In this document: positions 25,786 to 34,910 of the stretch, one piece after another | Position numbering within the stretch: position 1 is the first letter of the stretch | Layout: each line of letters starts with the position of its first letter | From: Arsenicibacter rosenii | GTDB lineage: Bacteria > Bacteroidota > Bacteroidia > Cytophagales > Spirosomataceae | Assembly (NCBI RefSeq): GCF_001870735.1 | Contig: NZ_MORL01000002.1 | Location: forward strand, 381,076-445,075 | Length of the DNA stretch: 64,000 nucleotides | Direction of reading: 5' to 3' | Translations under genes and position numbers: made by a program | Notes under the pieces: generated by a model | Database searches by the model: none | What the model saw: the letters and a program-made list of their open reading frames with translations, nothing else | What the model was told of the DNA's origin: nothing

Positions 25786-28700
25786 TTACCGCTCCACTAC
25801 CAAACGGTGAATAATCCGGGCAGGGACGGTTACGAATTCGGGGCGGTCGGTCAGTTCACGGTTGAGGTCGGCCAGGGCACGCTCCAGCAGGTAGGTTTCT
25901 AGCATCATGGTCCGGTCGGCTTCGTCGGCAGGTATAAACGAACAGCCCGCGACCGTATCCAGATAGGCCCGCAGGAAAAAGCCGCTCATGCCTTTCGCCC
26001 ATAACCGCGCAAACGGAAGGAGCCCCGTAATGTCGGCTTCCTGTACCTGCCGCGTGGCCTGAATGCCCTCATAGGCGATGTAGTAAAACGACCGGATCAT
26101 CGACGCCACATCGCGCAGCGGCGACCGCTTGAGCCGGCGCTCGCTGTAACTGCGGGTCGGGTCGCCCACAAAATCCTCGATGGCGAGGTCTTTGCCCGTG
26201 AGCAGAATCTGCCCGAGGTGGTAATTGCCGTGAATCCGGATTTTAGTGGCCTCCAGCTTGTGGGTATAAATCCGTTTCAGCACATCCAGCACCGCCTCCT
26301 TGTGGCCGACAATGTTGTCGACTTCTTTTCGTGCCGATTCAGGCAGGCTGTGCAGGTGGCGTTCAATCTGCTGATACCCTTCGCGAACCAATGACTGCAT
26401 ACCGGCAAAAAGCGAGCGCTGGTAATGCAGGGAAAACGACTCAGGGCGGAAATCCGGTAGCTGACTGTCGGCCAGGGCCATGTGTAGCTGTGCTGTCCGG
26501 ACGCCCATCAGGCGGGCTTCTTCCGCAGCCGTGTTCCCCAGTAATACCTTCAGATCTTCCGGCAGGTCGTCGAACGCCAGCGGATTAGCCAGCGTACCGG
26601 CCAGTTTCGTCGGCAGGTCGGCGCGGTTGCGGGCCAGAATCCGCTCGATGTAATTGTTGATGCGCTCCTGCATAAACGTCCGGCCATCGCCGTGGTTTTC
26701 GATCAGGTCCTGCATCATGCCCAGCACAATCGTATCCTTGTCCTGCTGCCATTCAATAGCACCCCGATAGGCCGGAATGTGCGCATAGTGCGCTTCATCG
26801 GTCAGGTAGCGGGTGATTTCCAGATCAGGGTTAATGGCCGGATCGACCTTGCGGTAGAGCTTCAGGAAGTAACAGTTGTCATAGGCCAGGCCGGTGTAGC
26901 CGTCTACCGAGGTATGTACCTTTACCTTGAGTTGCTCATCGCTACAACGGTTGGCCAGCGCCTCTTTGCCCTGAAATAGTAACCGGCTACCGGCCGATGC
27001 GCCGATCCGCTGGTTTTGAGCCATATGGGTCAGCAGGGTCTGCTGCAATTCGGATGTGAACAGGGCGTCACACAAGACGCCTTCGGTATCGCCGATCCGC
27101 AGGCGGGCAATGACGGAATCCGGACAGGTTTCGGCCAGTTTTCCGGCGCCGAAACCCAGCGGCAGAAAATACGTCTCCGGCAGACCGCTTTTGTACGTCG
27201 CCTCCACAAGCAGGAAAACGACGGAACCATCGCCGGTTTGGACCGTTGCCTGCCGGCTGATACTCAGGCTATGCAGACTCCGGTCTCTGCCGCTGAACCA
27301 GTTCATGCGGGCAAAATAGGCTGGCAGCAACGTTTGTTCGAGATCACTGCCGAAGCTCGACAGCAGGTCTTCCCAGCGGTTGAGTGTGAGCGACGGCCAT
27401 TCGTCGGACTGGCGGATGGCCGTATTGACCGGCTCCAGCACAAACCACTCGTACTCATACGGCGCCATGGTAAAGAAATACGGAACGCCGTCGCGCACTT
27501 CGGGGAACCGGTTTTTGCTGAATACCTCAACCGGCCGGTAGCCCGCAAAGCGTGACAGATCAATTTCGGCCGGTTGCGAGTACTTCGACAGGTTCACCAC
27601 GATCAGAATCGTTTCGTCTTCATACTGCCGGGTATAGGCCAGAATTTTCGGATTCTCGACCGGCAAAAACGTCAGGTCTCCCCGCCCGAAGGCTTTGAAG
27701 CGCTTCCGCATGTTAATCATCCGTTTGGTAAACCACAGCAACGACGAGGTATTCTGCCGCTGCGTTTCCACGTTGACCGACTCATAGTGATACGCCGGGT
27801 CCAGAATCACGGGCAGGTATAGCTTCTGCGGGTTGGTGGCCGAAAAACCGGCGTTCCGGTCGGGCGACCATTGCATCGGTGTGCGTACACCGTCGCGGTC
27901 GCCGAGGTAAAAGTTATCCCCCATCCCGATTTCGTCGCCGTAGTAAATCACCGGTGTGCCACGGAGCGAAAACAGCAGGCTGTTGAGCAGCTCAATTTTC
28001 CGGCGGTCGTTGTCCATCAGTGGGGCAAGCCGGTGGCGGATACCGAGGTTAATGCGTGCTTTCGGATTTTTGGCGTAGGTTTTATACATGTAATCCCGCT
28101 CTTCGTCGGTCACCATTTCGAGCGTCAGTTCGTCGTGGTTACGCAGGAAAATGGCCCACTGACACGTCTCCGGAATAGCCGGCGTCTGGTCGAAAATATC
28201 GGTAATCGGGTAGCGGTCTTCCATCTGCACGGCCATAAACATGCGCGGCATGACCGGAAAATGATAGTTCATATGGCACTCATCGCCGTTGCCGAAATAC
28301 GACGCCGATTCTTCCGGCCACATGTTGGCTTCGGCCAGAAAGACCGTGCCGGGGTACTTCTCGTCGACGTGTTTCCGGAGCTTTTTAAGGTATTCGTGGG
28401 TTTCGGGCAGGTTTTCGCCGTTGGTACCTTCCCGCTCAAAGAGATAGGGAATGGCATCGAGCCGGAAGCCGTCGACGCCCATTTCGCACCAGTAGTCGAT
28501 GATCGTAAAGATTTCGGCCTGCACCAGCGGACTGTCGTAGTTGAGGTCGGGCTGGTGGTGGAAAAACCGGTGCCAGTAGTATTGGCCGGCTACAGGGTCC
28601 CATGTCCAGTTGCTGGCTTCGAAATCCTGAAAAATAATCCGCACATCCTTGTACTGCGTCGGGTCGTCGGTCCAGACATAATAATCCCGTTCCGGCGATC

Positions 28701-29085
28701 CTTTGGGCGCTTTGCGGGCCCGCTGAAACCATGGATGCTGATCAGAGGTATGGTTAATGACCAGCTCGGTAATAACTTTCAGGTTGCGTTTGTGAGCCTC
28801 ATCCAGAAACTGCCGGAACTGATCGAGATCGCCGTACGACGGGTTGATGCTGTAGTAATCAGCAATGTCGTAGCCATCGTCGCGGAGCGGTGAGGGGTAA
28901 AACGGCAGTACCCAGACGGTCGTAACGCCGAGTTCCTGTAAGTAGTCTAGTTTTTGGATAAGTCCCTGAAAATCACCGATTCCATCACCGTTGCCGTCGC
29001 TGAACGCCTTAATGTGGAGTTCGTAAATGATGGCGTCCTTATACCAGTGCAGTTTATCGTCGAGGGTTATATTTTGTGGATGCAT
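25786..29085 (-). CDS. treS: Trehalose synthase fused to maltokinase (TreS-Mak)
   Basis: A 1099-residue two-enzyme fusion. Residues 1 to about 560 are a GH13 maltose alpha-glucosyltransferase that interconverts trehalose and maltose. The nucleophile is D210 in DGFRLDAI, the acid/base is E252 in LAEANMW, and the third carboxylate is D318 in LRNHDE. Residues about 570-1099 form a maltokinase of the Pep2 type; the kinase motif is IRIHGNYHLGQIL and IEDFVGDPTRS. Together they would turn trehalose into maltose 1-phosphate, the donor for GlgE alpha-glucan synthesis. No glgE or glgB is in the window. The fusion is known in many bacteria and is not itself novel. The start is the ATG at 29085. Confidence 0.93.
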   Translation of the reverse strand: MHPQNITLDDKLHWYKDAIIYELHIKAFSDGNGDGIGDFQGLIQKLDYLQELGVTTVWVLPFYPSPLRDDGYDIADYYSINPSYGDLDQFRQFLDEAHKRNLKVITELVINHTSDQHPWFQRARKAPKGSPERDYYVWTDDPTQYKDVRIIFQDFEASNWTWDPVAGQYYWHRFFHHQPDLNYDSPLVQAEIFTIIDYWCEMGVDGFRLDAIPYLFEREGTNGENLPETHEYLKKLRKHVDEKYPGTVFLAEANMWPEESASYFGNGDECHMNYHFPVMPRMFMAVQMEDRYPITDIFDQTPAIPETCQWAIFLRNHDELTLEMVTDEERDYMYKTYAKNPKARINLGIRHRLAPLMDNDRRKIELLNSLLFSLRGTPVIYYGDEIGMGDNFYLGDRDGVRTPMQWSPDRNAGFSATNPQKLYLPVILDPAYHYESVNVETQRQNTSSLLWFTKRMINMRKRFKAFGRGDLTFLPVENPKILAYTRQYEDETILIVVNLSKYSQPAEIDLSRFAGYRPVEVFSKNRFPEVRDGVPYFFTMAPYEYEWFVLEPVNTAIRQSDEWPSLTLNRWEDLLSSFGSDLEQTLLPAYFARMNWFSGRDRSLHSLSISRQATVQTGDGSVVFLLVEATYKSGLPETYFLPLGFGAGKLAETCPDSVIARLRIGDTEGVLCDALFTSELQQTLLTHMAQNQRIGASAGSRLLFQGKEALANRCSDEQLKVKVHTSVDGYTGLAYDNCYFLKLYRKVDPAINPDLEITRYLTDEAHYAHIPAYRGAIEWQQDKDTIVLGMMQDLIENHGDGRTFMQERINNYIERILARNRADLPTKLAGTLANPLAFDDLPEDLKVLLGNTAAEEARLMGVRTAQLHMALADSQLPDFRPESFSLHYQRSLFAGMQSLVREGYQQIERHLHSLPESARKEVDNIVGHKEAVLDVLKRIYTHKLEATKIRIHGNYHLGQILLTGKDLAIEDFVGDPTRSYSERRLKRSPLRDVASMIRSFYYIAYEGIQATRQVQEADITGLLPFARLWAKGMSGFFLRAYLDTVAGCSFIPADEADRTMMLETYLLERALADLNRELTDRPEFVTVPARIIHRLVVER

Positions 29086-29448
29086 AGCCAGTTGTTGTTC
29101 ATGAACGTTGATATACGATTAGTTATACAACGCCCTGAACGACAAAATGGCCCGGAATTTTTAGGTAATGTACGCTGGATGAATGTGTAAAGCCCGCTCC
29201 ATTAATAGTACTGACCACTGTTTTGTCATGCTGAGCCTGCGAAGCATCCTGGGCCTTGCTGAAGCCCTTAGCGGTGAGATGCTTCCTGCGTCAGCATGAC
29301 AAAAAAGAGGGTAAAGAAATGATAACAAATGCAAGGGTTTTGTATTTTCATGGGAAAAGCATACTTCCTGCCGTTATTAACAACAGCGTAAACCGTCTAA
29401 CGTTTTTTATCACAGTTCATTTACGCCGTCACTACTTGACTTGTCTGT
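29086..29448. other. Intergenic region with palindromic repeat
   Basis: The 363 bases between the divergent treS-mak and ABC-permease genes contain no supported gene. A palindromic repeat is at 29221-29304. The remainder should contain promoters for both genes, but I see no clear TAnnTTTG box. Confidence 0.5.
29221..29304. repeat. Palindromic intergenic repeat, TTTTGTCATGCTGA family
   Basis: TTTTGTCATGCTGA (29221-29234) pairs with its complement at 29291-29304. Inner arms GCGAAGCATC and GATGCTTcctgCG also pair. The total span is 84 bases. The unit matches in style the REP-like sequences found many times in Bacteroidota genomes; only this copy is in the window. Confidence 0.7.
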
Positions 29449-32301
29449 ATGCAGTCACTTACACCACTTTACCATCTCATCCGCTTCGAAATTAACTACC
29501 ACCTCCGCCGGCCGGTTACCTATGTGTTTGCCCTGCTCATTGCCGGGCAGGCAGTCTGGTACAGTCAGCGGTTGTTTGACTATTACGCCAATGACAAAAC
29601 GTTCGTCAACTCACCGGCGAATATGTATCTGGTGATGGCCTCGTTCGGCATGGCTATTGCCGTCATGGCGTCGATATTGGCGGGTCAGTCGATTACCAAA
29701 GACCTTGACCACAAGGTAACAGGTTATATGTATAGTTTGCCCATGTCGAACCATACCTACCTGATCGGTAAGTTTCTGGGAACATACATCACCGTGCTTT
29801 TACTGTCCCTGTTCTATCCGGTTGGCGTGCTGGTGCTGCCATTGTTTTTTCCGGACCAGACCGGTCCGTTCTACATCGGTCCGTTAATCGATGCGTTTGT
29901 CCGGGTGGTACCGCAGAACATTCTGCTGGTAACAAGCATGGCTTTTGCCCTGACGGTATTTACCCGCCGGATGTTGGGGGCGTACCTGACCATGCTGCTG
30001 TTCATGGTATATTTCCTGCTGATGGAATCGAACCGGGAGGCAGCTTTCGAAAGTGACCTGCTGATGCTCGATCCGTTTTGCTTCGGTATTACAAAGGACA
30101 CCGTAGATGGTCTGTCGACAGCTGAGCAAAATACCGGTTACCTGCCATTTGCCGATTTTTTCATCATTAACCGGTTGCTGTGGCTGGGGGCGGCTCTCGG
30201 GCTGCTCGTCAAGGCGGATGCTCAGTTTTCATTTCAGGATTTTGTGGAACAACCACAGTCCCGCCGGCAATCGCCTAAAGTCATTGAGAATTTTATTCCG
30301 CAAACAACCGGTCTGCCGGTGATGATGCCGCTTTTTACAACTGCCGCCCGTCTGAAACAGGCTGCCTGGCTGACATGGCTGGAGTTCAGGATGCTGTTCC
30401 GTCAGCCCGTAGCAGTACTCAGTCTGTTGGCAGTTATGCTGCTGACCGTTGCCTATGCCTATCTGTACCGTACAGAGGGCGCTGATCAGTTTTTATTACC
30501 CCTGACGAGTCAGATCACGGCACTTCGTCATCCGATTGGGATTGCCTTGTCGCTCCTCCTCATCATTCTGACCGGTGAGCTGAGCTATCGCGAGCAGACA
30601 ACGCGGTTTCAGCTTATTTACGATACATTGCCGTTTCCGGCCTGGGTAACGCTGTCGGCAAAAGTATTGACGATGGTGGTGCTGGCGCTGGGTTTGTCGC
30701 TGGGCCTGGGACTGGCCGGTATAGGCGTTCAGCTGGCAAACGGGCTGGCGTCAGACATAAACGGAGCGCTTTATACCCGTGATTTGCTGCTGGATGGGTT
30801 TAGCGGATTTGTGCAGCGCATTATCCTGACAGTACTGATCACAACTCTGATCCCGAACCGGTATGCCGGTCTGTTTGTGTCCATACTGGTGTACCTGTTG
30901 CTGGTTACGGCCGATGCGGTCGGGATTGGTGTTCCGGTCTACAGCTTCCTGCCCGCCGCTGCGGATTACTCCGAACTGACCGGTTACGGCCTGTATGCCG
31001 CTATCCAGCCTTACTATGTGCTGCTGTGGTGGCTGGTAGCCGGCTTGTTGTTCCTGCTGGCCCTTGGCTGGCAACCACGCGGTATAGAAACCCACGCCAC
31101 GGCCCGTATCCGGCAATGGCAGCAACGGATCAACCGTCCGTACCGGCTGGCGCTGCTGGCCGTAACCATCCCGCTGCTGATTGTTTACGGACTGATATTG
31201 CATTTACCGGAGATAAAGCCTCCGGTAGCCTTTACCCCGCAAAACTGGACGCCCCCGGCTAGCCAGCAACAAGTAAACTACACCATCCGGACCGCTCAGG
31301 GTACGATTCCGGTCACGATCTACGCGCAGCATACGTATAACCTGCCCCTGATCAAACAAGCCATTACCGATGCGCTTCAATCTGGTTCAGCGGTGTTGGG
31401 CAAATATCCCTATCCGTCGCTGACGGTTGCGGAGGTACCGTTTCAGGGAGATCCTGCCATATCCGTAGCAGGGCAGATTAATCTGTCGGAGAGGCGGGGT
31501 TGGTTTACAGACATTGTGCGCGAAGGTCCCGACGAAACTTACCTGCTCGTATCACGGCTGGTGTTTGAGCAATGGCTGGGCACCCAAAACGTTGATGAGC
31601 CTGCAACAGGGCTTGTGCAGCATGGTATCGCTGAGTTTCTGGCTTTACAAGCGCTGGTTAACCGATATGGTGAACTAAAGCTACCCGTGCAGATGGCGAA
31701 ACATTTCAGGCTATATAAGAAAGGGCGCGGACGGGAAAAAGGTTATGAACCGACATTAGCGGAAAGTGCGCAGAAACCATATGTTGACATTCATAAAGCC
31801 AGTTTAGCATTGCATGATCTGGGGCAGATCTGGGGCTACAAAAAATTAAATGAATGTATCGGACAATTCTACAGCACAACTATCGGGGCTGGTAAGCCGG
31901 AAAAGGCTACTACACCAGCGCTTTTACGGCAACTCAATGCCCGGATGCCTGACTCACTTACTGCTCAACTGGTTAATTTTACAAAACGGAATTGGTTTGA
32001 TATCCAGATCGGTGGTATGATTCAGCAGGCTGATGGTGTGGTGTTTAAAATTATAGCGGATAAGTGGCAGGATGATGGCACTGGCAACCAAACAAAGGCG
32101 CGGATAGAAGATTGGATACAGGTGGCACTGTTGGACGAACAAAAGCGTATTCTGAGCCGGAGGGAGCTATTCGTCGGACCTGATGAGCCGCCGATCACAT
32201 TAGCTCTCCAGCCTAAAGCTAAATACATCGCCGTCGATCCGCTTGGCACACTACCTGACCTCAACCGGCGGAATAACCTCAAGCGATTGGTAGTCGACTA
32301 A
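29449..32301 (+). CDS. ABC-2 permease fused to an inactive M1-peptidase-like domain
   Basis: A 950-residue integral membrane protein. Two blocks of about six hydrophobic helices (residues about 20-270 and 310-590) form an ABC-2 type permease, starting with YHLIRFEINYHLRRPVTYVF. The C-terminal 350 residues resemble the M1-peptidase part of the Bacteroidota ABC permease/M1 fusion family, but it is degenerate. LLVSRLVFEQWLGTQ stands where the family has AHELAHQWWG, and LVQHGIAEFLAL where it has the third ligand E, so all zinc ligands are gone. Much of the N-terminal beta-sandwich of M1 enzymes is missing. No ABC ATPase gene is adjacent. The substrate is unknown. Confidence 0.8.
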   Translation: MQSLTPLYHLIRFEINYHLRRPVTYVFALLIAGQAVWYSQRLFDYYANDKTFVNSPANMYLVMASFGMAIAVMASILAGQSITKDLDHKVTGYMYSLPMSNHTYLIGKFLGTYITVLLLSLFYPVGVLVLPLFFPDQTGPFYIGPLIDAFVRVVPQNILLVTSMAFALTVFTRRMLGAYLTMLLFMVYFLLMESNREAAFESDLLMLDPFCFGITKDTVDGLSTAEQNTGYLPFADFFIINRLLWLGAALGLLVKADAQFSFQDFVEQPQSRRQSPKVIENFIPQTTGLPVMMPLFTTAARLKQAAWLTWLEFRMLFRQPVAVLSLLAVMLLTVAYAYLYRTEGADQFLLPLTSQITALRHPIGIALSLLLIILTGELSYREQTTRFQLIYDTLPFPAWVTLSAKVLTMVVLALGLSLGLGLAGIGVQLANGLASDINGALYTRDLLLDGFSGFVQRIILTVLITTLIPNRYAGLFVSILVYLLLVTADAVGIGVPVYSFLPAAADYSELTGYGLYAAIQPYYVLLWWLVAGLLFLLALGWQPRGIETHATARIRQWQQRINRPYRLALLAVTIPLLIVYGLILHLPEIKPPVAFTPQNWTPPASQQQVNYTIRTAQGTIPVTIYAQHTYNLPLIKQAITDALQSGSAVLGKYPYPSLTVAEVPFQGDPAISVAGQINLSERRGWFTDIVREGPDETYLLVSRLVFEQWLGTQNVDEPATGLVQHGIAEFLALQALVNRYGELKLPVQMAKHFRLYKKGRGREKGYEPTLAESAQKPYVDIHKASLALHDLGQIWGYKKLNECIGQFYSTTIGAGKPEKATTPALLRQLNARMPDSLTAQLVNFTKRNWFDIQIGGMIQQADGVVFKIIADKWQDDGTGNQTKARIEDWIQVALLDEQKRILSRRELFVGPDEPPITLALQPKAKYIAVDPLGTLPDLNRRNNLKRLVVD

Positions 32302-32430
32302 GCAAATTTAGACTTACTTCCAGCCAAAATGAGCATATATAAACAACTATTTTCCATATTGATCTGAAAGAGCGGTAAAATACTACCAATCTTCGGTAAA
32401 GCAGGCAAAGCTATGTTTTCGGGAAAAGAG

Positions 32431-32438
32431 TAAGTTTG
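32431..32438 (+). promoter_or_regulatory. Candidate -7 promoter box
   Basis: TAAGTTTG matches the Bacteroidota -7 consensus TAnnTTTG. It lies 58 bases before a stem-loop terminator and about 156 bases before the S9 peptidase start, so it could drive a short RNA that ends at that terminator. Confidence 0.35.
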
Positions 32439-32495
32439 ATGTACCTTTTGTGTAAAACGAGAAACTATACAAAAAGATGTTAAGGGACTGACAGA

Positions 32496-32528
32496 AACAG
32501 CTAACTACCTTGGATAGCTGTTTTTTTT
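32496..32528 (+). terminator. Rho-independent terminator
   Basis: AACAGCTA (32496-32503) pairs with TAGCTGTT (32515-32522), followed by eight T residues. It may end the ABC-permease transcript about 200 bases after the stop codon, or a separate small RNA. Confidence 0.75.
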
Positions 32529-32594
32529 GTAGGTTCTGTGTAGAAATTCGTTTACAGGCTCTTTTCAGAATAAGCACTTAACCATAACCCGTAC

Positions 32595-34892
32595 ATGATT
32601 TTGCGCATGTTCCGACAGCGGTTTTACCGCCGCTTCAGCTATCTCATTATCCTCGTATCCCTTCCGTCGCTGACGTTTGCCCAGGGCCAGCAGGCCGATT
32701 ATCTGCGGGCAGACATGCTGCGCACCAAACTGCGTGATAAGGTGTATCACGCGCCCAATGCCATCAACTGGTCTGCCTCCGGTAAACACTGCTGGTATAC
32801 CATCCAAACCGAACAGGGAAAAGAATTTATTACCGTCGACCCACAGACAAAGACCCGCCAGCCCGCTTTTGATCATAGTGACCTGGCGCAGAAACTCTCT
32901 GATAATACCCGTAAAAAATACACGGCTTATGCTCTGCCATTCAATCAGTTAACCTATCAGAAAGAGGATCAGGAAATTGAATTTGTTGTCGATGGTATCG
33001 CCTGGCAATATGTACTGGCAAGCCGTGAACTGCGTAACAAAGGCGAATACAAACCGGATAGCCGCAACCAACGCTATTGGGGGGCTTCGTCGCCGGAGCT
33101 CAGCGATCAGACCGTTACCTCGCCCGACAGCAACTACGTCGCCTTCATCCGGAACTACAACGTATATATCCGGTCGCGGAAAACGCGTCAGGAAATCCAG
33201 CTGAGTTTCGACGGCTCAGAAGGCGAATACTATTCCAGCCGCCTGCAATGGTCGCCCGACTCAAAAAAACTGGCCACCAATAAGGTGCGTCCGAACCAGA
33301 AGCATCTGATCTACTTTGTCCGTTCATCGCCCGAAGACCAGCTACAGCCCAAGCTCGAAAACCGCGAGTACCTCAAGCCGGGCGATGCCCTGCCGGTGCG
33401 CCGGCCACAACTCTTCCTGATTGACGAACGCAAACATATTCCCGTCGACGATGCCCTGTTTAATCAGCAATACAACATTTCACGGCTGGAATGGCGTAAA
33501 GACAGCCGTGCGTTTACGTTTGAGTATAATCAGCGCGGCCATCAGGCGTTCCGCATCATTGAGGTAAACGGTACGACCGGTGGGGTGCGGGCTATCATCG
33601 ATGAGCAGAGCAAAACGTTTATTGATTATAGTGGCAAGCATTTCCGCCACGACGTAGCCGACGGTAAGGAAATTATCTGGGCTTCGGAGCGCGACGGCTG
33701 GAACCACCTTTATCTGATTGATGGCCGTAACGGCAAGGTAAAAAAGCAGATTACCAAAGGCGACTGGCCGGTCCGGCAGGTTGTACATGTGGATGAAGAC
33801 AAACAAACGATTCTGTTTGCGGCGGGTGGCCGGGTGGAGGGGCAGGACCCGTATTTTCTCCAGTATTACCGCGTTAATTTTGACGGCAGCGGTCTGACGG
33901 CCCTCACAACCGAAGACGCCAACCATACCGCGAGCTTTTCGCCCGATTATACCACCTTTGCCGATACGTACTCCCGCGTAGATATGCCGCCCGTGACTGT
34001 TCTGCGGAGCGCTGCGGACGGTAGCGTACTGATGGAGCTGGAAAAAGCCGATATTACCGAATGGAAAAAGCTGGGCTGGCGCGAACCCGAGGTGTTTGTA
34101 TCGAAAGCCCGCGACGGCAAAACCGATATCTGGGGTATCATCATCCGGCCGTCCAACTTCGATCCGGCCAAAAAATACCCCGTCATTGAGAACATTTATG
34201 CGGGGCCGCATGCCTCATTTACCCCGAAATCGTTCATGACCAATAACCGGTCGATGTTTGAGCTGGCCGAGCTGGGTTTTATCGTGGTGCAACTCGACGG
34301 CATGGGCACATCGCACCGGTCCAAAGCATTTCACGACGTATGCTGGCAGAATCTCAAAGACGCCGGTTTTCCCGACCGGATTCTGTGGATGCAGGCGGCC
34401 GCACAGAAATACCCGTTTATGGACATCAGCCGTGTGGGCATTTATGGTACCTCGGCCGGTGGGCAGAGTTCGACCGGTGCGCTCCTGTTTTATCCGGAAT
34501 TCTACAAAGTGGCGGTTTCTTCCTGCGGGTGCCACGACAACCGCATGGACAAAATCTGGTGGAACGAGCAGTGGATGGGCTATCCGATCGGGCCGCACTA
34601 TGATGAGTGTTCAAACGTGACCAATGCGCACAAGCTGCAGGGTAAGCTCCTGCTCTTTGTGGGCGAGGTAGATGATAACGTTGATCCGGCCTCGACCATG
34701 CAGCTGGTCAATGCACTTGTAAAAGCCAACAAGGATTTTGATTTCCTGATGGTGCCGAACATGGGGCACTCCACCGGCGGGGATTATGGCGAACACAAAC
34801 GGCGTGACTTCTTTGTCCGCCACCTGATGGGTATCGAACCTCCATCGTGGAGCAGCCTCGAAACGGCCGCTAAAGCACTGAGTGCGAAATAA
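32595..34892 (+). CDS. Secreted S9 family peptidase (DPP IV-like)
   Basis: A 765-residue serine peptidase with the dipeptidyl-peptidase IV layout: signal peptide (residues about 1-30, ending LTFA), an eight-bladed beta-propeller domain (about 60-480) and a C-terminal alpha/beta-hydrolase. The catalytic triad is S620 in [10 protein letters not shown]694 in GEVDDNVDP and H725 in MGHST. It would remove dipeptides from proline-containing peptides in the periplasm. It lies 18 bases before the GH127 gene, so both are likely co-transcribed, although the functional tie is not clear. Confidence 0.9.
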   Translation: MILRMFRQRFYRRFSYLIILVSLPSLTFAQGQQADYLRADMLRTKLRDKVYHAPNAINWSASGKHCWYTIQTEQGKEFITVDPQTKTRQPAFDHSDLAQKLSDNTRKKYTAYALPFNQLTYQKEDQEIEFVVDGIAWQYVLASRELRNKGEYKPDSRNQRYWGASSPELSDQTVTSPDSNYVAFIRNYNVYIRSRKTRQEIQLSFDGSEGEYYSSRLQWSPDSKKLATNKVRPNQKHLIYFVRSSPEDQLQPKLENREYLKPGDALPVRRPQLFLIDERKHIPVDDALFNQQYNISRLEWRKDSRAFTFEYNQRGHQAFRIIEVNGTTGGVRAIIDEQSKTFIDYSGKHFRHDVADGKEIIWASERDGWNHLYLIDGRNGKVKKQITKGDWPVRQVVHVDEDKQTILFAAGGRVEGQDPYFLQYYRVNFDGSGLTALTTEDANHTASFSPDYTTFADTYSRVDMPPVTVLRSAADGSVLMELEKADITEWKKLGWREPEVFVSKARDGKTDIWGIIIRPSNFDPAKKYPVIENIYAGPHASFTPKSFMTNNRSMFELAELGFIVVQLDGMGTSHRSKAFHDVCWQNLKDAGFPDRILWMQAAAQKYPFMDISRVGIYGTSAGGQSSTGALLFYPEFYKVAVSSCGCHDNRMDKIWWNEQWMGYPIGPHYDECSNVTNAHKLQGKLLLFVGEVDDNVDPASTMQLVNALVKANKDFDFLMVPNMGHSTGGDYGEHKRRDFFVRHLMGIEPPSWSSLETAAKALSAK

Positions 34893-34910
34893 AACTACCC
34901 CTTTCTACCC

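Noticed and set aside
27871-28893. 340-residue open frame on the plus strand
   Set aside because: Antisense to the treS part of the fusion, which has all catalytic residues; no family likeness.
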